From: Paraflavitalea devenefica
Lineage (GTDB): Bacteria; Bacteroidota; Bacteroidia; Chitinophagales; Chitinophagaceae
Direction of reading: 5' to 3'
DNA: 64,000 nucleotides
Assembly: GCF_011759375.1 (NCBI RefSeq)
Contig: NZ_JAARML010000001.1
Coordinates: forward strand, 558,001-622,000
Position numbers and translations under genes: made by a program. Positions 9,649-17,843 of this stretch are shown here, one piece after another (the first letter of the stretch is position 1; every line of letters begins with the position of its first letter). The notes beneath the pieces were generated by a model. The model was not told the origin of the DNA and ran no database searches. It saw nothing but the letters and a program-made list of their open reading frames with translations.

Positions 9649-10371
9649 TTATCGTTTCAACAAATTCCTCCCTGTAAATACCAAAAAGAAGCCGATCACG
9701 CTCAGGAAATAAATAATATCCCGGCTGTCCACTACACCGCGGCTCACGCTGCGGTAATGAAAATCAATACCGGCCATTTCCACATAATAGTCAGCCCCTG
9801 CTTCCAGCGCCGGAATGCGGCTGATGGCATTAAAGCCGCTGTACAGGAGAAAGCAAACAAAAGCGCTGACAATAAAAGCCACGACCGCATTATTGGTAAA
9901 GCTGCTGCAGCAGATGCCGATGGCTACAAACACCCCCACGAGGAAAATAAGACCGACATAGGAGCCGGTAATGGCCCCGGTATCAATACCGCCTGTTTCC
10001 GACAAGCGCAGGATAGTGAAGGTATAAATGAGCGTAGGCAGCAGGGCAATCAGTACTACCAGCAGGGACCCGAGGTATTTACCCCCCACCACCTGCCAGC
10101 GGCTGAGCGGTTTGGTTTGCAGCAGTTCAAAAGTGCCGCCCTTAAACTCGTCGGCAAAGCTGCGCATGGTAATGGCAGGTATCAGCAATAAGAGGATCCA
10201 GGGGGCTAATTCAAAAAATTTATCAAGTGTAGCATAGCCAAAATCAAGGATATTGGTATCCGGGAATACAAAAAGGAACAATCCATTCAACAGAAGGAAG
10301 GCTACGATGGCTATATACCCGGTAAGACTACTGAAGAACTGACGAAACTCTTTTTTACAAACAGGCCACAT
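9649..10371 (-). CDS. gldF: Gliding-motility ABC transporter permease GldF
   Basis: A 240-residue ABC-2 type permease with six hydrophobic helices. It begins MWPVCKKEFRQFFSSLTGYIAI, the usual GldF N terminus, with the ABC-2 core LLIPAITMRSFADEFKGGTFELLQTKPLSRWQVVGGKYLG at about residues 65-105. Known role: membrane subunit of the GldA-GldF-GldG transporter. It is the first gene of the gldF-gldG operon. A TATCTTTA box (about 10412-10419, minus strand) is a weak promoter candidate because the final G is missing. Confidence 0.93.
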   Translation of the reverse strand: MWPVCKKEFRQFFSSLTGYIAIVAFLLLNGLFLFVFPDTNILDFGYATLDKFFELAPWILLLLIPAITMRSFADEFKGGTFELLQTKPLSRWQVVGGKYLGSLLVVLIALLPTLIYTFTILRLSETGGIDTGAITGSYVGLIFLVGVFVAIGICCSSFTNNAVVAFIVSAFVCFLLYSGFNAISRIPALEAGADYYVEMAGIDFHYRSVSRGVVDSRDIIYFLSVIGFFLVFTGRNLLKR

Positions 10372-10566
10372 GCGTACGAAAATAAGAGATTATACCTATA
10401 TAAAAAGAAATGCTAAAGATAGTGATGTATGAATAGAGGATTTCCCTAAATTCGCTTTCTCCCTTCACACAAAATCCATTTCCTCTTGTTCAACCTAATC
10501 GTGATAATAAACGGTTTAGCCATACATATATTTTACACAGATAACCATAACCTACTGCACCAAAAG

Positions 10567-10590
10567 CTCTCCGCCCGGAGAGTTTTTGCT
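10567..10590 (+). terminator. Orphan intrinsic-terminator-like hairpin
   Basis: CTCTCCG (10567-10573) pairs with CGGAGAG (10576-10582), followed by TTTTTGCTTTTT on the plus strand. No plus-strand gene lies upstream, because gldF is divergent. It may end an unannotated short transcript. Confidence 0.5.
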
Positions 10591-10612
10591 TTTTACAGGG
10601 TCATACCCTTAT

Positions 10613-10667
10613 CGAGACCTTACCGGGACCTTGTCGAGACCTTTTCGAGACTTTACCGAGACCTTCC
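10613..10667. repeat. 11-bp tandem repeat, five copies
   Basis: Five consecutive units of consensus CGAGACCTTnC start at 10613, 10624, 10635, 10646 and 10657, each with one to three changes. The period of 11 bases is exact, about one DNA helical turn. Confidence 0.85.
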
Positions 10668-11144
10668 TCCCAGGTTGCTCCTCACCAATTCCCTACCTGC
10701 CCCTACCTTGCTGGTGACCCCACCTACTTAAAAGGCATCTGACCTCCCACCTGACAGGCACCTGACCGGTTGCCAGTTCCCCCGCCACTTTTTCTGTAAA
10801 TAGGGCTAATAATAGCACTGGGGTTCCAGGCCTTGCAGGCTAATAGGGTTCCTATGCTATTGATACTGCGTACATTCCGCACACGTATAGCACCAAACTG
10901 TATAGGTGAAGCGCACTGGGAGTGCTATTCCGGTGCAAGGTTGTGTCCATTCCAGTGCAAGTATGCAGGCTGTTTCAGGCAATCAGACTACCACTTGGCT
11001 ACTTTTACCATTAAATATAAAAGACTGAAAAAAAGCATGTTAACAGGAGTTTGAGAGCTATTTCCCTGATCACCGGCCAGGTACTGGCAACAATCATTTT
11101 AAGTGGCTGACTTTGCTCCCTAAAAATAAATCTCAATCCTCTAA

Positions 11145-11159
11145 CTACTTTTTCAGTAG
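11145..11159. promoter_or_regulatory. Candidate BlaI operator upstream of blaI
   Basis: Dyad CTACT-N5-AGTAG, 51 bases before the blaI start. BlaI-type repressors bind short inverted repeats and usually repress their own operon. Assignment to this repressor is inference. Confidence 0.4.
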
Positions 11160-11210
11160 ATTAACTTATTTTTACGTTACACAACTAATAAATACGTTTA
11201 ACGCCTCATC

Positions 11211-11570
11211 ATGGAAGATCTCACCAAAACAGAAGAGCGCATCATGCAGGTCATCTGGCAACTGGAGAAATGCTTTGTGAAGGATATTATAGATAAGCTG
11301 GATGACGACCCCAAACCACCTTACACCACCATTTCCTCGGTAGTGCGCATCCTTGAAACCAAGGGATTTGTCGGCCACAAGGCATACGGCAAAACCCATG
11401 AATACTTTCCGCTTGTAACGCGGGAAGACTTTGGCAAGTTCAGCTTTAAACGCATGTTCAGGGAGTATTTTGGCGGCAGGCCCGAAAAAGTACTGTCGTT
11501 TATGATAGAAGAAGAGCACCTGAGTCCGGCCGACCTGGAGCAATTGAAAAAATTCATTGATCAACAATAA
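11211..11570 (+). CDS. BlaI/MecI/CopY-family transcriptional repressor
   Basis: A 119-residue winged-helix repressor of the length usual for the family. It has the N-terminal LTKTEERIMQVIWQLEKCFVKDII helix-turn-helix start, then PPYTTISSVVRILETKGFVGHKAYGKTHEYFPLV (recognition helix and wing), and a C-terminal dimerisation and cleavage region. Known for the family: the dimer blocks its own operon until a membrane M56 peptidase triggers its cleavage. The next gene, 9 bases downstream, is that type of peptidase, so the two form a sensor-repressor pair. Targets beyond this operon are unknown. Confidence 0.93.
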   Translation: MEDLTKTEERIMQVIWQLEKCFVKDIIDKLDDDPKPPYTTISSVVRILETKGFVGHKAYGKTHEYFPLVTREDFGKFSFKRMFREYFGGRPEKVLSFMIEEEHLSPADLEQLKKFIDQQ

Positions 11571-11579
11571 ACCTTATGT

Positions 11580-12797
11580 ATGAACAGCCTTCTGCAATAC
11601 CTGCTGAATGTTTCCTTCAGCATGCTGCCTTTTTACCTCCTGTACCTGCTCTGCTTCCGGCGCCTCACTTTCTTTACCTGGAATCGCTGGTACATCCTTG
11701 GCTCCCTTGTCATCAGTGCGCTGATCCCGCTGGTTAGTTTCCAATTGGGCACACACCAATACCTGCCGGTACAGCATCTGCCCTTCATTCCACAGCCGGC
11801 ATCAACCCCTGTACTCTCATCTGTATCGTCTGCCAACGCCCCGGCAACGATAAACTGGCCACAGCTATTGATGATCATGTATGCCGGTGGCGTGTGCATA
11901 ACCGCCGTCAGTCTCTCGGCAAGTCTGTTTCGCATCATCCGCATAATACACAATAACCCCAACAGGCATGAACGCACACATGGCTACCGCATTATTAAAA
12001 ACAGCCATGTGATCACGAATGCTTCTTTCTTCGGTTACATCTTTCTGCAACCTTCACTCAGCGAGGAAGAAGCATTCACCGTAATAATGCATGAAGATGT
12101 TCATGCCCGCCGGTACCATACCCTCGATATCCTGTTAATGGAATGTTTCAAAATATTACTGTGGTTCCATCCAGCCCTGTATCATTATAAAAAATTATTG
12201 CAGCAAGCGCACGAATTTGAAGTAGACAGGGAAACAGCACTGGCCACCGATAAGAAAGCCTATGCCCACATGCTGTTGAAAATTCAAAGCCACAGCTATA
12301 CTTCTCCACTGATCAATGGGTACAGCTCATCAGGCATTGCCCAAAGAATAAAAATGCTTTTTACAGAAAGATCAAAAAGCCCCTTAAAAATATTTTACCT
12401 GCTGGTCATTCCCTGCCTGGGGTTCGTGTCTGTTTATTGCAGCAAAAAGACTACGCATGTAGGCCCAACGCAAAGGCATGCCGCTGTAACAGCAGCAACG
12501 ATCGCCAATAATAATTTGGTTATCAGGACCGGGAAGGAATTATTCCTGGCCAATTGCGCAGCCTGTCATACTATTGAGAAGGATTTGACTGGTCCCGCGC
12601 TGGCTGGCATTGAAAACCGGAGAACCAGGGAATGGCTCTACCGGTTTATCCGCAATAACGCTGAATTATTAGGAAAAGGCGATTCAACAGCGCTAAAAGT
12701 ATATAACGACTGGGACAAAGCACCCATGAATGTTTTCCCCAACCTGAGCAACAAAGACATTGATGCCATGCTGGCTTATATACGCGCAGCAGAGTAA
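11580..12797 (+). CDS. M56 (BlaR1-type) sensor metallopeptidase fused to a cytochrome c domain
   Basis: A 405-residue membrane protein. Residues about 1-125 hold hydrophobic helices of the BlaR1/MecR1 type. The zinc site HEDVH is at 171-175, with a downstream HEFEVD (211-216) likely giving the third ligand. A further helix lies at about 270-287. In place of the usual penicillin-binding sensor, the C-terminal ~90 residues are a class I cytochrome c: CAACH haem site at 326-330, TGPALAG, and a Met candidate axial ligand at 383 in APMNVFPNLS, ending DIDAMLAYI. The topology would put the haem domain in the periplasm, where c-type haem is attached. Inference: a haem or redox signal triggers cleavage of the adjacent BlaI repressor. 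The domain calls are solid; the fusion's role is untested. Confidence 0.88.
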   Translation: MNSLLQYLLNVSFSMLPFYLLYLLCFRRLTFFTWNRWYILGSLVISALIPLVSFQLGTHQYLPVQHLPFIPQPASTPVLSSVSSANAPATINWPQLLMIMYAGGVCITAVSLSASLFRIIRIIHNNPNRHERTHGYRIIKNSHVITNASFFGYIFLQPSLSEEEAFTVIMHEDVHARRYHTLDILLMECFKILLWFHPALYHYKKLLQQAHEFEVDRETALATDKKAYAHMLLKIQSHSYTSPLINGYSSSGIAQRIKMLFTERSKSPLKIFYLLVIPCLGFVSVYCSKKTTHVGPTQRHAAVTAATIANNNLVIRTGKELFLANCAACHTIEKDLTGPALAGIENRRTREWLYRFIRNNAELLGKGDSTALKVYNDWDKAPMNVFPNLSNKDIDAMLAYIRAAE

Positions 12798-13022
12798 TGG
12801 GCTGTTACGTTCACGTGTTCGTAAAAAAATAGGGCACGGATTAAGGCTGTTTCATAAGGATGATCAGGATTACTCATCATAATCTTCACTTTAAAAATAA
12901 ATGAGTTCCATGGCTTTGCGTGTAAAACAATAGAGATACCATTTGTAGAACTTGTACTACAACTATGCAATAGCAGCAAGAAAGTATTGGATAATGAGCG
13001 GTATGAGATAGTAAGTCCTTCC

Positions 13023-14195
13023 TTATATATGACCCAATGGACTTAACGAACGCAGGGTATTAACCGTATCAGTAACTTTTTGAATGGTATAATCAATCTC
13101 TTCTTCAGTAGTAAAGCGACCTATGCTGAAGCGAAGGGAACTGCGGGCCAGTTCATCCTCCAGTCCCAGTGCTTTCAGCACAAAGCTGGGTTCCATGGAA
13201 GCAGAAGTACAGGCTGAGCCGGTAGCTACCGCAATATTTTTATTGAAGCCCAGCATCAGCGCATTGCCATCAACATGGGCAAACGCAAGGTTGGATACAT
13301 GGGGCAGGCGATGTTCCGTATCGCCATTCACCTGTACGCCTTCCAATTGCAATAAAGCCTTTTCCAGTTTGTTGCGAAGGGTACGCATGCGTGTCCCTTC
13401 AGCTTGTAATTGCAGCCGGCACAATTCCGCCGCCTTACCAAAGCCTGCAATGCCGGGCACATTCAGGGTACCGCTGCGCACGCCCCGTTCATGTCCGCCG
13501 CCATCAATCTGTGCGGCCAGCTTTACACGGGGATTCTTGCGGCGTATATACAAAGCGCCCACGCCCTTGGGGCCATACATCTTATGGGCCGAAAAACTCA
13601 TCAGGTCAATACCATCTGCGATCACATTTACCGGCACTTTACCCACGGCCTGTGTGGCATCGCTGAAAAATAGTACACCATGCTGTTTGGCAATACGGCT
13701 GATGGCCTGCATCGGTTGTATAACGCCTGTTTCATTATTGGCATACATGATGGCGATCAGGATGGTGGCTGGCGTGATGGCTGCTTCCAGCTCCTGCAGG
13801 TTGATCATGCCCTTTGCATCCACGGGCAGGTAGGTGATCAGGGCGCCCTGTTTTTCCAGGTGCTTACAGGTATCCAGTACGGCCTTGTGTTCGGTAACGA
13901 AGGTAATAATATGGTTGCCTTTCCCGGCATACATCTCCACCGCTCCCTTTAGCGCCAGGTTATTGCTTTCTGTGGCGCCGGAAGTAAAAACGATCTCTGC
14001 CGGATCGGCGCCTATGAGAGCAGCTACCTGTTTTCGCGCATGGTCTACCGCTTCCTCTGCCTGCCAGCCCAAAGCATGCTGCCTGCTGGCCGCATTGCCA
14101 AATTGGGTGATGAAATAAGGCAACATCGTTTCCACTACCTGCGGATCGCAGGGCGTAGTAGCATTATAATCGAGGTATATGGGCAGGTTGGGCAT
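13023..14195 (-). CDS. iscS: Cysteine desulfurase (NifS/IscS class)
   Basis: A 390-residue PLP enzyme that moves sulfur from cysteine to iron-sulfur cluster and thio-cofactor pathways. It has YLDYNATTPCDP at the N terminus, TSGATESNNLA at about residue 72, SFSAHKMYGPKGVGALY with the PLP Lys at about 205, and the catalytic Cys loop GSACTSASMEPSFVLKALG at about 330. The loop and length are those of class I (IscS/NifS), not SufS. No other isc genes are adjacent. It is divergent from methylmalonyl-CoA epimerase and has a TAAATTTG box just upstream. Confidence 0.93.
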   Translation of the reverse strand: MPNLPIYLDYNATTPCDPQVVETMLPYFITQFGNAASRQHALGWQAEEAVDHARKQVAALIGADPAEIVFTSGATESNNLALKGAVEMYAGKGNHIITFVTEHKAVLDTCKHLEKQGALITYLPVDAKGMINLQELEAAITPATILIAIMYANNETGVIQPMQAISRIAKQHGVLFFSDATQAVGKVPVNVIADGIDLMSFSAHKMYGPKGVGALYIRRKNPRVKLAAQIDGGGHERGVRSGTLNVPGIAGFGKAAELCRLQLQAEGTRMRTLRNKLEKALLQLEGVQVNGDTEHRLPHVSNLAFAHVDGNALMLGFNKNIAVATGSACTSASMEPSFVLKALGLEDELARSSLRFSIGRFTTEEEIDYTIQKVTDTVNTLRSLSPLGHI

Positions 14196-14210
14196 ATCAC
14201 TTATCTAACA

Positions 14211-14218
14211 CAAATTTA
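14211..14218 (-). promoter_or_regulatory. -7 box TAAATTTG for the cysteine desulfurase
   Basis: Minus-strand TAnnTTTG match ending 15 bases before the iscS ATG at 14195, in the divergent gap to the epimerase gene. Confidence 0.55.
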
Positions 14219-14282
14219 CCCCAATTAGTTGTATGGCTGTTACCGGCTTAGCGGGTATCTTTGGCCTACCTCAACTTTATTT

Positions 14283-14687
14283 ATGCTGAAAGTAGAACAT
14301 ATCGGCATTGCCGTAAACAACCTGGCGCAGTCCATGCCCTTGTTTGAAAAGCTGCTGAATACCCCCTGCTACAAAACAGAAGCGGTAGAAAGTGAAAAGG
14401 TGACGACCGCTTTTTTCCGGCAGGGTGACACCAAGATAGAACTGCTGGAAAGCACCGACCCACAGGGTGTTATTGCCCGCTTCATAGAAAAGAAAGGGGA
14501 GGGTATTCACCATATCGCTTTTGAGGTGACCGATATAGAAGCCGAAATGAAAAGATTGCAGGCAGAAGGCTTCACCCTGCTCAATGACACACCCAAACCT
14601 GGTGCTGATAACAAGCTCGTATGCTTTTTACACCCCAAAGGCACCAATGGCGTGCTGGTGGAGTTGTGCATGGAACGGAAAGAGTGA
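14283..14687 (+). CDS. mce: Methylmalonyl-CoA epimerase
   Basis: A 134-residue glyoxalase/vicinal-oxygen-chelate fold protein that interconverts the (R)- and (S)-methylmalonyl-CoA epimers in propionate metabolism. The start is placed at MLKVEHIGIAV (14283), which begins the first beta-alpha-beta-beta-beta module; the longer frame adds unrelated residues. Metal ligands are visible as KVEHIGIAV (His), KIELLES (Glu), GIHHIAFEV (His) and GVLVELC (Glu). Partner mutase genes are not in the window. The gene is divergent from iscS. Confidence 0.92.
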   Translation: MLKVEHIGIAVNNLAQSMPLFEKLLNTPCYKTEAVESEKVTTAFFRQGDTKIELLESTDPQGVIARFIEKKGEGIHHIAFEVTDIEAEMKRLQAEGFTLLNDTPKPGADNKLVCFLHPKGTNGVLVELCMERKE

Positions 14688-14694
14688 CTACTCA

Positions 14695-15738
14695 CTATTC
14701 CGGCGCTGCAAACCGGGGATTTTTAATAAACGTGGAGTCTGTTAACGTACGCAAAAACGCCTGCAGGTAAATCTTATCATTCGTACTTAGAGGAATGCCA
14801 TTTTTAACCAGTGGATCAACCGTAGTGCTCACCTGCACCCCGCTGTTATAATGTTCCAGCGCCTGGTTTACAGAAGAGAAACGGCCATCATGGCCATACG
14901 GGAAAGTAACATACAGGTTGCGCAGGCTGGGCACTTTAAACTTGAGGGAATCAGCTTTATTATTCGTAATACGCATCCGGCCCTTATCATTGATGGTAGG
15001 GTCTGCTGCCAGGCCCGTATTGCGGAAGCTGTTATCGGTAAACAAAGGTTCTGCATGGCAGCCGGTACATTTGGATTGAAAAATGGTATACCCCATTTGC
15101 TCGTCCTGGGCAAAGCTGGCCATGCCTTTCTTCACCCGGTCATACTTTGAATCAGCCGATACCAGCGACCCTACAAACTGCGTCAGCGCCAGCAGCATGC
15201 GCTGGCTGTTAATCGTTTCATCCCCATACGCTGCTTTAAACAATTGCTTATAGCCGGCATCCTGGCTCAGTTTATTGATCACATTATTAATATCCTCTGC
15301 CATTTCATTGGGTGCCGTGAGTGGCGCCAGAGGCTGTACTTCGAGATTGAGAATACCGCCATCCCAATGCGTTTGTTTTTGCCATACTACATTGAATAAA
15401 GGGGGCGCATTACGGGTAGTGAACTGGTTATTGAACCCGTGACTAAAATTATGATCAAAAGTAGCGAAAGCAGCAAACTGCTGGTGACAGGAAGCGCAGG
15501 GGAAATTACCGTCCCTGGACAGGCGGCCATCATAAAACAGTTTACGGCCCAGTTGAAATCCCTGCTCCGTTAATGGATTGGTAGCGAAAGTATAGGCAGG
15601 ATCGGGGAACCCCGATGGTATCACAAAGCTGAGGGGGGTAGGAGCGCCGCCGCCATGATCAGATTTCTTACACGCATGCACGCATACTGTACCCAGTATC
15701 AGAAAAAGTACAATCCGTATAGTCCATCTTATGGTCAC
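14695..15738 (-). CDS. Di-haem cytochrome c peroxidase / MauG-MbnH family lipoprotein
   Basis: A 347-residue periplasmic protein with a lipoprotein signal (VHAC at about residues 20-23). It has two c-haem sites, CASCH near residue 81 and CTGCH near 226, arranged as in bacterial di-haem peroxidases. The tail has FPYGHDGRFSSVNQALEHY, a family signature. The family reduces H2O2 or, in MauG/MbnH, oxidises Trp or other side chains on a partner protein. It starts 2 bases after an MbnP-family gene, which makes an MbnH-like role attractive (inference). The axial ligand of the second haem cannot be settled by eye. Confidence 0.9.
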   Translation of the reverse strand: MTIRWTIRIVLFLILGTVCVHACKKSDHGGGAPTPLSFVIPSGFPDPAYTFATNPLTEQGFQLGRKLFYDGRLSRDGNFPCASCHQQFAAFATFDHNFSHGFNNQFTTRNAPPLFNVVWQKQTHWDGGILNLEVQPLAPLTAPNEMAEDINNVINKLSQDAGYKQLFKAAYGDETINSQRMLLALTQFVGSLVSADSKYDRVKKGMASFAQDEQMGYTIFQSKCTGCHAEPLFTDNSFRNTGLAADPTINDKGRMRITNNKADSLKFKVPSLRNLYVTFPYGHDGRFSSVNQALEHYNSGVQVSTTVDPLVKNGIPLSTNDKIYLQAFLRTLTDSTFIKNPRFAAPE

Positions 15739-15740
15739 AG

Positions 15741-16550
15741 TTAGTCATTAATGATCTCTACCACCGTAAACATTTTTGAATAATTCTCCGCCACCTGTTG
15801 CGCCAATGCACCCGTACTCATGATGCCGGAATGCGTGGTGATGCGGATATCGTGCGGGCTATTGAACCAGTCATACGCGTCGGCCGTAATATTGATCTCC
15901 GTGGTACTACCCGGCTGCATGTCCACACTTTCGCCAAACGGGAACAACAAAGTTATTCTTTTTATCACGCTCTCGGCCTGGGTAAATCCGCCAATATGGT
16001 ACTGAAACACGTTGGCAGGGCCTGAGGAGACAGGGGATTTCCCTTCCAGCTTGGCCATAACATAGCCGGTTTTCCACTCCCAGAACATGCCTTTGGCCGG
16101 ATCAAGGGCGCCTGTTTGCGCACCGCTTACATTATCCGAACTATCGACGCCCAGCATGAAAGCAATACGGTTGTATTTATAGGGCAATACAGTCAGCTTC
16201 AGCTTCAGGGAATTGGTATCGGCAAAATCAATGAGGAAATACTTTTTGAATCCTACGGGGTACGTTTTATTAGAATCGGTATTGATCAGCTCAATGCCAT
16301 GGATATAGAACTTAAAGGCGCTTACCGTAAAAGGCTCTTTGAAGAAATTCTTATAAGTAACCGTATCAAACTTCATCTCTACCGAATCATATTGCACCAC
16401 CGGTTTAAAACGGAGCACCACATTGTGATCGGCTTGTTCTTCCGGGGCAAACTTGATTTCTTTCTGGCAGGAAACAACAACGGCTATGAAAAGCAGGAAC
16501 AGAATAAGGATGCTGGCGTACCTCGTAATATAACGCAGGTTTCTTTGCAT
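15741..16550 (-). CDS. MbnP-family lipoprotein
   Basis: A 269-residue lipoprotein (lipobox VVSC at about residues 25-28) matching the MbnP family: VVLRFKPVVQYDSV at the N terminus, the central LTVLPYKYNRIAFMLGVDSSDN, and LDPAKGMFWEWKTGYVMAKLEG with the conserved Trp pair. Known example: MbnP of methanotrophs binds copper after its partner MbnH converts a Trp to kynurenine. The next gene is a di-haem peroxidase 2 bases downstream, the same pairing. Copper binding and Trp modification here are inferred from family and neighbour, not shown. There is no methanobactin gene nearby. Confidence 0.8.
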   Translation of the reverse strand: MQRNLRYITRYASILILFLLFIAVVVSCQKEIKFAPEEQADHNVVLRFKPVVQYDSVEMKFDTVTYKNFFKEPFTVSAFKFYIHGIELINTDSNKTYPVGFKKYFLIDFADTNSLKLKLTVLPYKYNRIAFMLGVDSSDNVSGAQTGALDPAKGMFWEWKTGYVMAKLEGKSPVSSGPANVFQYHIGGFTQAESVIKRITLLFPFGESVDMQPGSTTEINITADAYDWFNSPHDIRITTHSGIMSTGALAQQVAENYSKMFTVVEIIND

Positions 16551-16565
16551 GGTTACGTGTTTAGG

Positions 16566-16976
16566 TTAGTGATCAATAGGTCGGATTTTCTGACGGTTCT
16601 GCTTCTGGCTCGACTGTTTCTTTTTTGAATCCAGCCGCTTTTCCCGGACAACAGCAGGAGGCCTGGTAGCTATACGTTTTTTTTCCTTTTTTAGTGCCTG
16701 CTCTATCAAAGCATGCATCTTTTTTACTACCTCCTGCTTGTTCTCCAGTTGCGACCGGTGAACCTGGCTCTTTACTTGCAAAAACCCTTCCGAATTTATT
16801 TTTGACCCTAACTTTTTAACCAGTATTCCTTTTTGCTCTTCACTCAGTATCAACGAATTATTAATATCAAAATATCCTTCCACCATCGTCTCTACCTTAT
16901 TCACGTTCTGTCCGCCTTTACCGCCGCTGCGGGCGGTTTTAAACAATATTTCCCTGGTTATATCTACCTTATTCAT
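16566..16976 (-). CDS. arfB: Alternative ribosome-rescue factor ArfB (peptidyl-tRNA hydrolase)
   Basis: A 136-residue release-factor-like protein that frees ribosomes stalled on mRNA without a stop codon. The catalytic GGQ is in ARSGGKGGQNVNKVET near residue 25. The C-terminal tail is Lys/Arg-rich, as needed to enter the empty mRNA channel. It lacks the codon-recognition domains of RF1/RF2, so it is not a truncated release factor. The start is at ATG 16976 (MNKVDITREI). It is divergent from dtd. Confidence 0.93.
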   Translation of the reverse strand: MNKVDITREILFKTARSGGKGGQNVNKVETMVEGYFDINNSLILSEEQKGILVKKLGSKINSEGFLQVKSQVHRSQLENKQEVVKKMHALIEQALKKEKKRIATRPPAVVREKRLDSKKKQSSQKQNRQKIRPIDH

Positions 16977-17038
16977 AATATACACGCATTTTGCCGGTTG
17001 CCCGATCTTCCTATAAATTTACACACTAACCTATAATT

Positions 17039-17491
17039 ATGCGGGCAGTTATACAGCGCGTCAGCCAGGCCAGTGTCACCATTCAACATATAATACGTTC
17101 TGCCATCGGAAATGGTTTGTTGGTATTGGTAGGAATTGAAGATGCCGATACCCCCGAAGACATTGAATGGCTTAGCGGCAAGATCGTAAACCTGCGTATT
17201 TTTAACGATGCAAATGGTGTCATGAATATATCTGTCAAAGAAAATGGCGGCGATATATTGCTCATAAGTCAGTTCACCCTGCATGCCGCTACGAAAAAAG
17301 GCAACCGTCCTTCCTATATCCGCGCCAGCAAACCCGAGGTGGCCATTCCTCTCTATGAAAAGATGATCGCCCAACTGGAAAAGGACCTGGGCAAATCCAT
17401 TGGTACCGGCGAGTTTGGGGCCGATATGAAAGTGGCCCTGCTGAATGATGGCCCGGTAACCATTGTCATAGATACTAAGAACAAAGAATAA
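17039..17491 (+). CDS. dtd: D-aminoacyl-tRNA deacylase
   Basis: A 150-residue homodimeric enzyme that removes D-amino acids (and Gly from tRNA-Ala) from mischarged tRNA. It starts MRAVIQRVSQASVTI as usual, has LLISQFTLHA (the SQxT active-site motif) and NDGPVTIVID near the end (GPxT motif, the chiral selector). Length is normal. It is followed 10 bases later by a MazG-like gene, so they are likely co-transcribed. Confidence 0.96.
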   Translation: MRAVIQRVSQASVTIQHIIRSAIGNGLLVLVGIEDADTPEDIEWLSGKIVNLRIFNDANGVMNISVKENGGDILLISQFTLHAATKKGNRPSYIRASKPEVAIPLYEKMIAQLEKDLGKSIGTGEFGADMKVALLNDGPVTIVIDTKNKE

Positions 17492-17501
17492 AACATCTTG
17501 T

Positions 17502-17834
17502 ATGGAACTTACACTCAATGAAGCCCAGCAACAGGTAGACCAATGGATCAAAACTGTTGGCGTACGCTATTTCAATGAGCTCACCAACCTGGGCATCCTC
17601 GTAGAGGAGGTGGGCGAGTTGAGCCGCCTGATGGTGCGCATCTATGGCGAACAATCCTTTAAGGAAAGTGATAAAAATAAAAACCTGGCCGATGAAATGG
17701 CCGATGTACTATGGGTGCTCATCTGCTTGGCCAATCAAACCGGCGTCAACCTCACCGAAGCCCTGCAAAAGAACTTCGAGAAAAAGAATATCCGGGATGC
17801 CAACCGGCATATCAACAACGATAAACTGAAATAA
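17502..17834 (+). CDS. MazG-like nucleotide pyrophosphohydrolase
   Basis: A 110-residue all-alpha NTP-PPase. The metal-binding motif is EEVGELSRLMVRIYG (ExxE-type) at about residues 31-45 and LADEMADVLWVLICLAN (ExxD-type) at about 65-80. The single-domain form cleaves (d)NTPs to monophosphates, often as house-cleaning of damaged nucleotides. Substrate unknown. It lies 10 bases after dtd. Confidence 0.88.
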   Translation: MELTLNEAQQQVDQWIKTVGVRYFNELTNLGILVEEVGELSRLMVRIYGEQSFKESDKNKNLADEMADVLWVLICLANQTGVNLTEALQKNFEKKNIRDANRHINNDKLK

Positions 17835-17843
17835 GAGAGACCC

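Larger units (their letters stand above)
10372..11210. other. 839-base non-coding stretch rich in short repeats
   Basis: No convincing gene on either strand; the small open frames are low-complexity. It contains an orphan terminator hairpin (10567-10587), a five-copy 11-bp tandem repeat (10613-10667), two copies of CACCTGACnGG in tandem (10748-10769), and two copies of ATTCCRGTGCAAG spaced 22 bases apart (10927-10939 and 10949-10961). The right end holds the blaI promoter region. Confidence 0.6.

Noticed and set aside
10613..10667. Tandem repeat read as a CRISPR array
   Set aside because: The 11-base units are contiguous with no spacers, and no cas genes are nearby.
10486..10731. 81-codon plus-strand frame
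   Set aside because: It runs through the 11-bp tandem repeat and terminator hairpin, has repeat-derived residues (RPYRD, RLYRD) and no start signal.
10833..11054. 73-codon plus-strand frame
   Set aside because: No domain, no promoter box, and sequence made of direct repeats.
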